From JAADDG01 sp964450755 (GTDB lineage: Bacteria; Campylobacterota; Campylobacteria; Campylobacterales; JAADDG01): a stretch of 44,582 bases of DNA. Positions 17,835 to 26,445 of this stretch are shown here, piece after piece. How positions within the stretch are numbered: position 1 is the first letter of the stretch; each line of letters starts with the position of its first letter. Under the pieces are notes generated by a model. That model had not been told where the DNA came from and made no database searches. It was given only the letters and a program-made list of their open reading frames with translations. Position numbers and translations under genes: made by a program. The stretch lies in NCBI GenBank assembly GCA_964450755.1, contig CAYVDJ010000071.1, positions 1 to 44,582 of the forward strand, written 5' to 3'.

Positions 17835-17924
17835 TATTTTACTGACAAAAAAATAAAATAAAGGTAAGTTAACTAAGTGATTTTTTTTTAAATTTAAAGG
17901 AGGGTAAAAAAGGTAACATTTATC

Positions 17925-17948
17925 AAAGCGGCCGTTTAAAGCCGCTTT
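17925..17948. terminator. Terminator hairpin downstream of rpsR
   Basis: An 8-bp stem AAAGCGGC / GCCGCTTT lies 3 nt after the rpsR stop. On the plus strand it is followed by a long T run; on the minus strand, the direction of rpsR, the T run is short, so rpsR termination may be incomplete. Confidence 0.6.
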
Positions 17949-17950
17949 TT

Positions 17951-18217
17951 TTACTGTTCCAATGCTCTAAAAGGATTATCTACAACTCTTTTTCTATCTA
18001 CGATATAAGGTATAAAAGCTGCCTGTCTTGCTCTTTTGATGGCTTTTTCCACCATCTCTTGATGTTTTTTGCAGTTGCCTGTCAATCTTCTTGGCATAAT
18101 TTTATATCTCTCAGAAAGCGTACGCTTTAAAAGAGAGAGATCCTTATAATCTATCATATCTATTTTTGCTTCACAGTATTTGCAATATTTTCTTGTATAT
18201 CTTCTTTTCATTGACAT
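17951..18217 (-). CDS. rpsR: Ribosomal protein bS18
   Basis: 88 aa, normal length, with the S18 core DLSLLKRTLSERYKIMPRRLTGNCKKHQEMVEKAIKRARQAAFIPY. It retains a possible zinc site (CKYC near the N-terminus, CKKH in the middle), so it looks like the cysteine-containing form of bS18. It binds next to bS6 in the 30S platform. Last gene of rpsF-ssb-rpsR, 23 nt after ssb. The first of two close ATG codons (18217) is favoured because AAGGAT lies about 8 nt upstream. Confidence 0.97.
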   Translation of the reverse strand: MSMKRRYTRKYCKYCEAKIDMIDYKDLSLLKRTLSERYKIMPRRLTGNCKKHQEMVEKAIKRARQAAFIPYIVDRKRVVDNPFRALEQ

Positions 18218-18240
18218 TATTGTATCCTTCTTAATTTTTT

Positions 18241-18729
18241 CTAAAATGGTATTTCATTGTCATCTATATCTATTTCGGGAATTTTGGGTTCATTTACCGG
18301 TGGTTCGTTTTGTGCGGGAGCAGTTGTGTTTTGTTGATAGTTCCCTGCGGCTTGAGGATTTTGATAACCTCCACCGTAATTTTGCTGTCCCGTACCTGCT
18401 GTCTGTCTTGAATCCAACATCTGCAAAGTCTCTGCGGTTACAGAGTGTTTGCTTCTTTTTTGTCCGTTTTGATCCGTCCATTGATCATACTTTAAACGAC
18501 CTTCTACGAGGATTTTGGAACCTCTTTTTAGATATTGGTTTGCGATTTCGGCAGTTCTTCCAAAAAATGTGATATCGATAAAACAAACTTCTTCTTTTTG
18601 TTCACCCATCTGATTTTTATATCTTCTATTAGTGGCTATTCCGGTACTGCCTATTGCCGTACCGCTTGGAAGATATCTCAATTCTATATCTCTTGTCAAA
18701 TTGCCGACTAATATCACTTTATTGAACAT
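18241..18729 (-). CDS. ssb: Single-stranded DNA-binding protein
   Basis: 162 aa. The N-terminal OB fold is visible at about 1-105 (MFNKVILVGNLTRDIELRYLPSG, FIDITFFGRTAEIANQYLKRGSKILVEGRLKYDQW). A Gln/Gly/Asn/Pro-rich linker follows, and the protein ends in the acidic tip DIDDNEIPF that recruits replication and repair partners. It is a tetrameric replication protein. Encoded between rpsF (3 nt gap) and rpsR, the common bacterial arrangement. GGAT ribosome-binding site just before the ATG. Confidence 0.98.
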   Translation of the reverse strand: MFNKVILVGNLTRDIELRYLPSGTAIGSTGIATNRRYKNQMGEQKEEVCFIDITFFGRTAEIANQYLKRGSKILVEGRLKYDQWTDQNGQKRSKHSVTAETLQMLDSRQTAGTGQQNYGGGYQNPQAAGNYQQNTTAPAQNEPPVNEPKIPEIDIDDNEIPF

Positions 18730-18732
18730 TTT

Positions 18733-19122
18733 TTATCCTTCGGCGTTGGTAGCCTCTTTTGCTTCTTCTTTTTTATCTTCCTGTGTAGATTTATTTACAG
18801 CGCTTGAAAGTTTTTCCCACTGGGTTCTCTCTTTTTTATTTTCATATTTAACTGTCATAAATCTGATAACTTCTTCCGTAATTCTCAAAATTCTCTCTAC
18901 TTCATCGATAGAGTTGGCAGGTGCTGTAAAATAAAATACAAAATAGTAACCTCTTTGATGTTTTTGGATCTCATAGGCAAGTTTTCTTACACCCATATTT
19001 TGTAAAGCAGCGATTTGAGCGCTGTTTTTTTCCAAAACTCCTTTTACAAAGTCAACTTTTGCCGTTACCTCTTCTTCTGTCAAGGTAGGTCTTAGAACTA
19101 TAAGCAGTTCATAATGTTTCAT
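18733..19122 (-). CDS. rpsF: Ribosomal protein bS6
   Basis: 129 aa. The bS6 fold is clear: MKHYELLIVLRPTLTEEEV, MGVRKLAYEIQKHQRGYYFVFYFTAPANSIDEVERILRITEEVIRFMTVKYE, followed by an acidic Lys/Glu-rich tail of about 30 residues. It pairs with bS18 on the ribosome platform. First gene of the rpsF-ssb-rpsR operon, with AAGGAGA as ribosome-binding site. The upstream -10 box overlaps the holA stop codon, and the leader of about 60 nt contains a two-part hairpin. Confidence 0.97.
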   Translation of the reverse strand: MKHYELLIVLRPTLTEEEVTAKVDFVKGVLEKNSAQIAALQNMGVRKLAYEIQKHQRGYYFVFYFTAPANSIDEVERILRITEEVIRFMTVKYENKKERTQWEKLSSAVNKSTQEDKKEEAKEATNAEG

Positions 19123-19144
19123 CTTTTCTCCTTATGGTATTAGC

Positions 19145-19197
19145 CCTTATTCTTCTGTTCCAAAGAGCAAGGATATGCGTTTTGCGCGGCGATTATA
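19145..19197 (-). promoter_or_regulatory. rpsF: rpsF operon promoter and structured leader
   Basis: TATAAT on the minus strand at 19192-19197 overlaps the end of holA. The leader can fold as CCTT (19169-19172 on plus) with AAGG (19145-19148) and an inner TCTT/AAGA helix. Many bacteria have a bS6:bS18-binding leader at this place, but I do not see the conserved CCG bulge in the loop, so this is only a candidate. Confidence 0.4.
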
Positions 19198-20181
19198 CTA
19201 TAAAAATGTTTGGAGTTTTATTAAAGCTGAAAACAAAAGTGAATTTTTATCTATATTTTGTGAAGTTTTGAGTTTCAATTCTGTATCTGTTAAAAAATTT
19301 AAAATATCCCGATACTTTTCAAGAGGTATTTTTATGCTCAGATCGGCTCTTTTGTTTGCGATAAAAGGAGGCATATTGTATCCCAATATCTCTTTCGTAT
19401 CCACTTTGCCGTAAATCTTTATATAGATATGAAACATAAAAAGTTGGGTTATATAGTTTTCAAGAGCATTGATAACAGTTACTTCATCACTGCTTCCCGA
19501 CTCTAAAAGTCTGTGCAGAGAGCTTTTTATATCCTGTTTTAACATCAGTTTTTCTATCATATCATCAAGTCCCACACTTCCAAGAGAGTAAACAAGCCTG
19601 TCTATATCCTGCACTGTTATTTTCCTGTCCAACAAGGAGAGTTTGTCAAGTTCGGCTGCTGATAAAGAGAGATCTTCGTTTTGTATAAAATAAAGATGTT
19701 GAAGTGCATAGGGATCGATATCCAATCCTTTCTCTTTTGAAAGCTTTGCCAAAACCGTTGCCGCCTCTCTTGGATAGGGTTTGAAAAATCTCACAAATGA
19801 AGCTGATTTGCTTTTTGCAAACGACTTTGCCATCTCTTTTGCTTTTAGATCATCACCGTAGCACTCAAAAATAAAATAGCTTTTGGAGTTTTTATGACAC
19901 AAAGAGACTAAAGTATCAAGTTCCTTTTTGGGAATTTTTTTATCATGTTTGATAATCAGTATATTTTTATCTTCAAACAAGGAGGCTTGGGATATGAAGT
20001 TTTTAGCCCCTTTATACTCATATTCATCAAAATAGAAAGATAAAATCTCATCTTTTTTTCCAAAAACAGAAGCGATTTTGTCTCCGTAATATTTTATAAA
20101 ATATTCACACTCTCCATAAAGCATTATCGATTTTGGAAGAGAATTTGAAGAGATTAGAGAATCAAGTTCTTTTTTATACAT
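19198..20181 (-). CDS. holA: DNA polymerase III delta subunit (clamp-loader)
   Basis: 327 aa. The N-terminal half is an AAA+-type fold without a functional P-loop (SIMLYGECEYFIKYYGDKI), as expected of delta, which opens the beta clamp but does not hydrolyse ATP. Typical elements are LFEDKNILIIKHDKKIPKKELDTL, the LDIDPYALQHLYFIQNEDLSLSAAELDKLSLL block and the C-terminal helical domain. The annotated frame can start at TTG 20184, but the ATG at 20181 is the likely start: it overlaps the rnr stop as TGATG, so translation is coupled. The rnr-holA pair is conserved in Campylobacterota as I recall. Confidence 0.92.
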   Translation of the reverse strand: MYKKELDSLISSNSLPKSIMLYGECEYFIKYYGDKIASVFGKKDEILSFYFDEYEYKGAKNFISQASLFEDKNILIIKHDKKIPKKELDTLVSLCHKNSKSYFIFECYGDDLKAKEMAKSFAKSKSASFVRFFKPYPREAATVLAKLSKEKGLDIDPYALQHLYFIQNEDLSLSAAELDKLSLLDRKITVQDIDRLVYSLGSVGLDDMIEKLMLKQDIKSSLHRLLESGSSDEVTVINALENYITQLFMFHIYIKIYGKVDTKEILGYNMPPFIANKRADLSIKIPLEKYRDILNFLTDTELKLKTSQNIDKNSLLFSALIKLQTFL

Positions 20182-22127
20182 CAAATCCTCCCTGCTATCT
20201 CTCCCAAAATTCTTGCGGTAGCTATATCGCTGTAGAGGATTTTTACTTTTACTCTCTCAAAAAGCTCAACATCCTGATCACTCAAAAATACCCTGCAACC
20301 TTTGATATCTTCATCTTCTATTACAGCTATCGGATTTCTGTCCGTATCTGTGATGATACCTTCAAATATCTCCCCCTCTTTTTCTCTTGCCCATCTTGCA
20401 TATTTTCTGTCCATAAAATCCCAAGCCACCTTATCGCTCTCTCTTTCAAGTTCGCTGACTCTTATCGTTACGGGTTCTATATTTTCCATGATATATTTTT
20501 GCTGTTTTTCATCGTTTTTTATTATGGCTTTTAGAAGTCTGTGCAAAATCAAATCACTGTATCTTCTGATAGGTGAGGTAAAATGGGTATATTTTTCAAA
20601 ACCAAGACCAAAATGCCCTACATTTTCATAAGTGTATTTTGCCTGTTTTTGGGCTTTTATGATCAGTCTGTCCACCTGTTCTCTAAGATCCGCATTGTCG
20701 GCTTTTTCCTGAATGTTTAAAATAAGTCGGTGTATATCCTGAGTAAAATCGGCAAATATCCCAATAAGCGCCAAATCATCCAGCAGTTCATGAATCTTGT
20801 CAAAATCCGGTTTTTCGTGGGTTCTGAATATCCCTTTTTTGAAATATTTGGCGGCGGCTTTGTTTGCCAGAAGCATACAGTCCTCTATCAGTGAGTGGGA
20901 AGGCGTCTCTTTCTCTATCGTTGTTTTTATGAGATTTTGGTTTTCATCCAGCTTCATTCTTATCTCACTGCTTGTAAAATCAAACCCCTTCTCAAGCCTT
21001 TTTTTACGAAGCTTTTGGGTGATTTCATTTAAAGGTAAAAGATATTTCAGTATCTCTTTGTCAATTCCGGAAGCGTTTTTAAAATCTCCTTTTAGATACT
21101 TGTCAATCTCATCATAGGTAAATCTTCTTTTTGAGAGAATGACAGTCTCCAAAAGCTCCTCTTTCAGCGGTTTTAGGGATAGAGGATCAAGTTTTATCCT
21201 GAATGTAAAAGTAAGTCTCTCTTCATCGGGTTTTAAAGAACAGATGTTTTCACTGAGAGTTCGCGGAAGCATCGGGATTGATTTGTGAGGAAAATAGATG
21301 GAAAATCCCCTCTCTTTTGCCTCTTTGTCTATAGACCCCATAGCAAATACATATTCGCTTACATCCGCTATCGCCACATAGAGAGTTGTCTCTTTTGTAT
21401 CAAAATAGACGGCATCATCAAAATCTTTCGCATCGGGCGGATCGATTGTGCAAAAAGGAAGATGTGTCAAATCAACTCTGTCTGGATACATCGATTTATC
21501 AACAAAATCTCCGTGGCTTTTTGCCTCGGCTTCACTCTGTTTTGTAAACTCCTCTTTTTTGTTATAAAGAGCCAACGATATCTTCTCATCGACTTTTGGA
21601 TCATCCAAAACTCCCAAAACTTCCATAATGGTATTTGTCTGATTGTCAAGTTTTAAAATGGTATGAAGGGGAAGTTTTTTTAATGACCTTTGAGATGCCG
21701 TGATATCGACATTCAAACCTGTTTTGATATGAACTCCGATAATTCTGCCCTGTTTTTCATCGGTATAAATAACACTTGTGATAAACTTTTTTTCTACGAT
21801 AAATATAACTTTGGCTTTCGGGCGACCGCTTTTTGTAAAAATCCTTTTGGCAATGACCAAATCACCTCTGCTTGAGCCGTTTAGATCATGTTTTTCCACC
21901 AAAAGGTCTTTTTTTGCCTTTTTGGATGAGAGTTCTTCAAGATATCCCGTACCGTTTTGGGAGATATCCATAGTTCCGACTCTGTATTTTGAGGCAAGTT
22001 TAAAGACATCTTTCTTTCTTTTTACGGCATTCAAAGAGACAAGTTCGGTTATCATATCTTTCTCTTTTTTTAAAAGATCTTTCTCCTTTATGCCTGTTGT
22101 CGAGAGTTTGATTAAAAATTCTTTCAC
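20181..22127 (-). CDS. rnr: Ribonuclease R (RNase II/R family 3'-5' exoribonuclease)
   Basis: 648 aa, close to the length of the campylobacterial enzyme and shorter than the enterobacterial one. Cold-shock-type RNA-binding domains fill about 50-200 (GTGYLEELSSKKAKKDLLVEKHDLNGSSRGDLV). The RNB catalytic domain carries the metal-binding Asp cluster in CTIDPPDAKDFDDAVYF and the motif HFTSPIRRYSDLILHRLL. A C-terminal S1-like domain ends the protein. It degrades structured RNA. It starts with GTG at 22127 with AAGGA upstream; the frame shows no nearer ATG. Divergent from ilvC and overlapping holA by one base, as described for holA. Confidence 0.95.
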   Translation of the reverse strand: MKEFLIKLSTTGIKEKDLLKKEKDMITELVSLNAVKRKKDVFKLASKYRVGTMDISQNGTGYLEELSSKKAKKDLLVEKHDLNGSSRGDLVIAKRIFTKSGRPKAKVIFIVEKKFITSVIYTDEKQGRIIGVHIKTGLNVDITASQRSLKKLPLHTILKLDNQTNTIMEVLGVLDDPKVDEKISLALYNKKEEFTKQSEAEAKSHGDFVDKSMYPDRVDLTHLPFCTIDPPDAKDFDDAVYFDTKETTLYVAIADVSEYVFAMGSIDKEAKERGFSIYFPHKSIPMLPRTLSENICSLKPDEERLTFTFRIKLDPLSLKPLKEELLETVILSKRRFTYDEIDKYLKGDFKNASGIDKEILKYLLPLNEITQKLRKKRLEKGFDFTSSEIRMKLDENQNLIKTTIEKETPSHSLIEDCMLLANKAAAKYFKKGIFRTHEKPDFDKIHELLDDLALIGIFADFTQDIHRLILNIQEKADNADLREQVDRLIIKAQKQAKYTYENVGHFGLGFEKYTHFTSPIRRYSDLILHRLLKAIIKNDEKQQKYIMENIEPVTIRVSELERESDKVAWDFMDRKYARWAREKEGEIFEGIITDTDRNPIAVIEDEDIKGCRVFLSDQDVELFERVKVKILYSDIATARILGEIAGRI

Positions 22128-22255
22128 TTAATATATTTTCCTTAATAAAGCTAAATTAGTAGATAGTATAGCAAATTAGAGATTAAAAAATAAGCATTTA
22201 ATCAAAACCTCCATCTGTTTAAGTAAATTATAACTGAATTTCATTCAAAATAAAG

Positions 22256-22261
22256 TATAAT
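22256..22261 (+). promoter_or_regulatory. -10 element of the ilvC-minD-minE operon promoter
   Basis: TATAAT 41 nt upstream of the ilvC ATG in the divergent rnr/ilvC gap. The rest of the gap is A/T-rich, with no attenuator-type leader peptide or T-box visible. Confidence 0.55.
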
Positions 22262-22301
22262 TGTAGTAATATCATTCCAAAATTTTTTATGAGGAATTAT
22301 A

Positions 22302-23324
22302 ATGGCTGTTAATGTTTATTATGATAAAGATTGTGATCTAAATATTATTAAAAGTAAAAAAGTTGCAATGATCGGCTTTGGAAGTCAAGGTCATGCACAT
22401 GCGGAAAATCTAAGAGACAGCGGTGTCGAGGTAATTGTAGGTTTAAAAGAGGGCGGAAGCTCCTGGAAAAAAGCCGAGGCAAAAGGTTTTACTGTAAAAA
22501 GCGTAGCAGAAGCGGCAAAAGAGGGTGATGTTGTTATGATCCTTCTTCCCGACGAGATACAAAAAGATGTTTTTGAAAATGAGATAAAAGACAATCTCAA
22601 AGAGGGTGATGCGATAGCTTTCGGACATGGTTTTAATGTTCATTTCGGTCAGATTCAAGCACCCTCTTTTATAGATGTTATCATGGTAGCTCCAAAAGCT
22701 CCGGGACACACCGTAAGAAACGAATTTACAAAAGGCGGAGGAATCCCAGATCTCATAGCCATACACCAAAATGCAACGGGAAAAGCAAAAGAGTTGGCAC
22801 TCTCTTACGCATCTGCAATCGGCGGAGGAAGAACCGGAATCATCGAAACCACTTTCAAAGATGAAACAGAAACCGATCTTTTCGGTGAACAGGCTGTTTT
22901 ATGCGGTGGTGTTACCGCTTTGGTTCAGGCCGGATTTGAAACTCTTACAGAAGCCGGTTATGCTCCTGAGATGGCATATTTTGAGTGTCTTCATGAGTTG
23001 AAACTCATCGTTGATTTGATGTATGAGGGTGGAATAGCAAATATGAGATACTCTATCAGTAATACCGCAGAATACGGAGACTATGTAAGCGGTCCGAGAG
23101 TCATAGGCAAAGAGTCAAAAGAGGCGATGAAAGAGATATTAAAAGAGATCCAAAACGGTAGATTTGCAAAAGATTTTATCCTTGAGAGACAGGCGGGTTA
23201 TACAAGAATGAATGCCGAAAGAAACAATGCAAAAGAGAGTCTGATAGAAAAAACAGGCGAAAAACTAAGAGATATGATGCCTTGGATCACGGCAAATAAA
23301 ATAATAGACAAAGACAAAAACTAA
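22302..23324 (+). CDS. ilvC: Ketol-acid reductoisomerase (NADP+), class I
   Basis: 340 aa, the normal class I length. Isomerises and reduces acetohydroxy acids in valine, leucine and isoleucine synthesis. Rossmann motif GFGSQGHAHAENLRDSG; the cofactor loop VGLKEGGSSWKKAE has Lys and Ser residues, in keeping with NADPH. The metal-binding Asp and Glu are in ETDLFGEQAVLCGG and the third acidic ligand in YFECLHELKLIVDLMYEGG. GAGGAA ribosome-binding site. First gene of a plus-strand run that continues with minD 15 nt later. Confidence 0.98.
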   Translation: MAVNVYYDKDCDLNIIKSKKVAMIGFGSQGHAHAENLRDSGVEVIVGLKEGGSSWKKAEAKGFTVKSVAEAAKEGDVVMILLPDEIQKDVFENEIKDNLKEGDAIAFGHGFNVHFGQIQAPSFIDVIMVAPKAPGHTVRNEFTKGGGIPDLIAIHQNATGKAKELALSYASAIGGGRTGIIETTFKDETETDLFGEQAVLCGGVTALVQAGFETLTEAGYAPEMAYFECLHELKLIVDLMYEGGIANMRYSISNTAEYGDYVSGPRVIGKESKEAMKEILKEIQNGRFAKDFILERQAGYTRMNAERNNAKESLIEKTGEKLRDMMPWITANKIIDKDKN

Positions 23325-23339
23325 AAAAGAGAGAAGAGA

Positions 23340-24149
23340 ATGGGAACTGTTATCACTGTAACATCGGGGAAAGGTGGCGTAGGCAAATCCACGACGGCGG
23401 CAAATGTCGCCGTAGGACTTGCAAACAGCGGTAAAAGAGTCGTGGCTGTCGATTTTGATATAGGACTTAGAAATCTTGATATGATTTTGGGGCTTGAAAA
23501 CAGGATAGTTTACGATTCGATAGATGTTATGGAAAAGAGATGTAACCTTTCCCAAGCTCTAATCAATGACAAACGGGCAAAAGATCTCTATTTTTTACCC
23601 GCTTCCCAGACAAGAGACAAAACAGCTCTTAAAAAAGAGAAGGTAGAAGAGCTTATAGAGACTTTGAAAAAAGATTTTGACTATATCGTACTTGATTCAC
23701 CGGCAGGAATAGAAAGCGGTTTTGAAAATGCGATATTTTTGGCAGATCAGGCTTTGATCATTGCTACTCCCGATGTCAGCTCCGTAAGAGATGCCGACAG
23801 AGTTATAGGCATCATCGATGCAAAGAGCGAAAAGGCAAAAAACGGAGAAGAAGTCAGCAAAAAAATCGTTATCAACAGACTCAAACCGGAAATGGTGGAA
23901 TCTGGTGAGATGATGAGTATAAATGATATCCTAAATATCCTGGCTCTTCCGTTAGTGGGAGTAATCCCCGAAGACTCCAAAATAATCAGTGCTACAAATG
24001 TGGGAGAGCCAATCATCTATGATAAAAATTCTTTGGCAGGAGAGGCTTTTAGAAGACTCAGTAAGAGAATACTCGGAGAAAAAACCGAGTTTTTAGACCT
24101 CAAATCAAAAAAAGGATTTGTCAATTTTCTAAGAGGTCTGTTCAAATGA
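23340..24149 (+). CDS. minD: Septum-site determining ATPase MinD
   Basis: 269 aa. The deviant Walker A motif GKGGVGKST (from residue 10) has the signature lysine, and switch regions VDFDIGLRNLDMILG and DYIVLDSPAGIESGF are intact. It ends in an amphipathic membrane-targeting helix (KKGFVNFLRGLFK). It places the division site together with MinE, whose gene overlaps its stop by 4 nt (ATGA). minC is not adjacent. The ribosome-binding site is purine-rich but poor (AGAAGAGA), which fits coupling with ilvC. Confidence 0.97.
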   Translation: MGTVITVTSGKGGVGKSTTAANVAVGLANSGKRVVAVDFDIGLRNLDMILGLENRIVYDSIDVMEKRCNLSQALINDKRAKDLYFLPASQTRDKTALKKEKVEELIETLKKDFDYIVLDSPAGIESGFENAIFLADQALIIATPDVSSVRDADRVIGIIDAKSEKAKNGEEVSKKIVINRLKPEMVESGEMMSINDILNILALPLVGVIPEDSKIISATNVGEPIIYDKNSLAGEAFRRLSKRILGEKTEFLDLKSKKGFVNFLRGLFK

Positions 24150-24397
24150 GTCTGTTTGAAGCAATATTCGGATCAAAAAAGAAAAAATCGGCAGATGCCG
24201 CCAAAGACAGACTTAAAATCATGCTTGCACATGAAAGAGCCCACTCTCTTCCTTATATAGATGATCTTAAAAAAGATATCATAGAGGTTGTAAAGAAGTA
24301 TGCACAAGTCAATGATATAAAAATAAAAACTGAAAAAAATCAGGATATTGACTATTTGGAAGTAGAGATTTTACTGAACAATCCTTCTAAATCATAA
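24146..24397 (+). CDS. minE: Cell division topological specificity factor MinE
   Basis: 83 aa. The N-terminal amphipathic and MinD-contact region (MSLFEAIFGSKKKKSADAAKDRLKIML AHERA pattern) and the C-terminal dimerisation part (DLKKDIIEVVKKYAQVNDIKIKTEKNQDIDYLEVEILL) are clear. It stimulates MinD ATPase and drives pole-to-pole oscillation. It starts inside the minD stop (ATGA overlap). Confidence 0.96.
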   Translation: MSLFEAIFGSKKKKSADAAKDRLKIMLAHERAHSLPYIDDLKKDIIEVVKKYAQVNDIKIKTEKNQDIDYLEVEILLNNPSKS

Positions 24398-24408
24398 AAC
24401 CTTTCAAA

Positions 24409-25404
24409 ATGGATGCTTTTAAAGTCAAAAAAAAGAAGAGATATAACCTCTGTTTTTTTCTCTTTATCATTCTTATCGGACTGTTTTGTTTTGCAATTTA
24501 CCGATACTATCTTCTAAAAGAGGAAAACAGAATCCTAAAAGAGGAGATCTCTTTTAAAATATCCATCATCAATGATCTAAAACTCACACTTCAAAATGAG
24601 AAAAAAAAGTATGATACTCTAAAAAAGGAAAAAGAGGCTGTTTCAAAAAGCATACAGGCTTCGGAAATCGAGGATTATATATACAGTTTAAAGTTTGATG
24701 AAAGTTTAAAAAAGCATATTCAAAATCCGAAAAAAGAGACTGCCCAAACAATAAAAAAGAGTGAAACTCCCAAACTGGCGATCATTTTGGATGACATAGC
24801 ATTTTTCAATGAAGTAAAAAAGATAAAATCTCTTCCTTTTAAAATCACACCCTCTTTTTTCCCTCCCTCAAAAAGACATCCAAATACCTATAAATATACA
24901 AAAGATTTCAAAGTATATATGATTCATCTGCCTATGGAGGCATATCATTTTGCACGGGTGGAAAGCCAGACTCTTGAAACAAACGATTCGTTACAAACTA
25001 TCGAAGAGAGGATAAAAAAACTAAAAAAACTCTTCCCCGCCGCAAAATATCTAAACAATCATACCGGCAGTAAATTTACTTCAAACCTTAAAGCGATGGA
25101 AAAATTTTTGCCTGTTTTGAAAAAATATAACCTCAATTTTTTGGACAGCAGAACTTCACCCAATACAAAAGCCCAAACGGCGGCAAAGGAATTTAATATG
25201 ACTCTTTTGTCAAGAGATATATTTTTGGACAATATAGGAGATGTCAGCTATATCAGACATCAGTTGAAAGAGGCTGTAAGAATCTCCAAAAAAAGAGGTT
25301 ATGCCATCGCAATAGGACATCCGAGAAAAGCCACATTCAAAGCTCTAAAAAGTGCAAAAGATATCCTAAAAGGCGTTGAAGTAGTATATATCAACGAGAT
25401 ATAA
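24409..25404 (+). CDS. Membrane-anchored divergent polysaccharide deacetylase (YibQ family)
   Basis: 331 aa. A basic N-terminus and one membrane helix (about 14-33) are followed by a short coiled coil (about 34-85, EENRILKEEISFKISIINDL) and a divergent NodB-like domain from about 120. Family motifs are LAIILDDIAF (Asp-Asp), HLPMEA, the NNHTGSKFTSN segment, FLDSRTSPNTKA and AIAIGHPRKAT. It probably acts in the periplasm; YibQ-type proteins are often linked to division or envelope genes, which fits its place between minE (11-nt gap) and dprA. No Shine-Dalgarno is obvious at the ATG 24409, so translation may be coupled to minE. Confidence 0.85.
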   Translation: MDAFKVKKKKRYNLCFFLFIILIGLFCFAIYRYYLLKEENRILKEEISFKISIINDLKLTLQNEKKKYDTLKKEKEAVSKSIQASEIEDYIYSLKFDESLKKHIQNPKKETAQTIKKSETPKLAIILDDIAFFNEVKKIKSLPFKITPSFFPPSKRHPNTYKYTKDFKVYMIHLPMEAYHFARVESQTLETNDSLQTIEERIKKLKKLFPAAKYLNNHTGSKFTSNLKAMEKFLPVLKKYNLNFLDSRTSPNTKAQTAAKEFNMTLLSRDIFLDNIGDVSYIRHQLKEAVRISKKRGYAIAIGHPRKATFKALKSAKDILKGVEVVYINEI

Positions 25405-25411
25405 AACCAAT

Positions 25412-26191
25412 ATGCCAAAGATAAAGAAGGTTGATTTTGAGATTTTGGAACTTCAATCCATGAAGAAGTATCCAAAAGAACTTTACTATACAGGAAACAA
25501 AGAGCTTTTAAAGAGAAAAAAGATCTCGATAGTCGGTACAAGAAGACCTTACGGCTATACAAAAGAGATGGTATTTAGCCTCTCCAAAGAACTATCCAGA
25601 CGGGATATAGTTATAGTCAGCGGCTGTGCGATGGGTGTGGACGCTGTTGCCCATCAGGGTGCAGGAGTCGAAAATACAATAGCGGTCATGGGAAATTCTC
25701 TTGATATCAGATATCCCTCGGTCAATAAACATCTGATAGAGGAGATAGAGAATAACGGATTGATTTTAAGTCAATATGAGAAAAATTTCAAAGCCACAAG
25801 ATGGAGTTTTGTTGTCAGAAACGAGATAGTGGTTGCACTCGGAGATATTTTGATAGTTGCCCAAGCCGATCTCAAAAGCGGCTCTATGAGAAGCGTTGAG
25901 TATGCTTTGAAGATGGGTAAGGAGATCTTTGTACTGCCTCACAGGATAGGTGAGAGTGAGGGAACAAACCACCTCTTAAAAAAAGGGTTCGCCAAACCGA
26001 TTTTGGATATAGAAGAGTTTGCAAACAGATTTAAAAATATCACAACCCAAAAAACAGATGATCCGTTTTTATCATACTGTGCTTCAAATCCCTCCTATGA
26101 GGAGGCTGTAAAACTCTACAAAGAGAAGATATTTGAGGCGGAACTTGAAGGCAGGATAGAAATATATAACGGAAAAATAAAGGTTTTGTAA
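25412..26191 (+). CDS. dprA: DNA-processing protein A
   Basis: 259 aa. Rossmann-like DprA fold with SIVGTRRPYGYTKEM, IVSGCAMGVDAVAHQGA, TIAVMGNSLDIRYPSVNKHL, NEIVVALGDILIVAQADLKSGSM and IFVLPHRIGESEGTNHLLKKG. It loads RecA on single-stranded DNA taken up during transformation. It is the short form, with only a compact C-terminal extension (about 210-259) where longer homologues have a winged helix. 7 nt after the YibQ-type gene; the small ORF follows at once. Confidence 0.95.
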   Translation: MPKIKKVDFEILELQSMKKYPKELYYTGNKELLKRKKISIVGTRRPYGYTKEMVFSLSKELSRRDIVIVSGCAMGVDAVAHQGAGVENTIAVMGNSLDIRYPSVNKHLIEEIENNGLILSQYEKNFKATRWSFVVRNEIVVALGDILIVAQADLKSGSMRSVEYALKMGKEIFVLPHRIGESEGTNHLLKKGFAKPILDIEEFANRFKNITTQKTDDPFLSYCASNPSYEEAVKLYKEKIFEAELEGRIEIYNGKIKVL

Positions 26192-26192
26192 G

Positions 26193-26429
26193 ATGAAAAT
26201 AGACTGGCAGGAGTATAAAGAGTTTAGAATCAGCAAAGAAGAGGCGGGAGAAAAAGACAAATTTTATATTTTGGTTGAATTTCTGAAAAGTTTTTACAAC
26301 ATCCATTCACTTGAAACAATATATGATATAGTGAAAAAAGATACTCTCTCCTCTTTGATGTTAAAAAAAAACGAAATATCATCCTATGATGATTTTGAGA
26401 GTTATTTGCAAAAATATAGAAAATTTTAG
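26193..26429 (+). CDS. Small hypothetical protein downstream of dprA
   Basis: 78 aa, not recognised. It is charged and predicted mostly helical (WQEYKEFRISKEEAGEKDKFYILVEFLKSFY...NEISSYDDFESYLQKYRKF), with no signal peptide, cysteines or membrane segment. It starts 1 nt after the dprA stop with AAGG upstream, so cotranscription is very likely. In Campylobacter, as I recall, ruvX follows dprA; this protein lacks the RuvX motifs and is far too short. Last plus-strand gene before the convergent rsmG, with only 16 nt between stops and no hairpin terminator. Confidence 0.7.
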   Translation: MKIDWQEYKEFRISKEEAGEKDKFYILVEFLKSFYNIHSLETIYDIVKKDTLSSLMLKKNEISSYDDFESYLQKYRKF

Positions 26430-26445
26430 AAAATAAACTGAAAAA

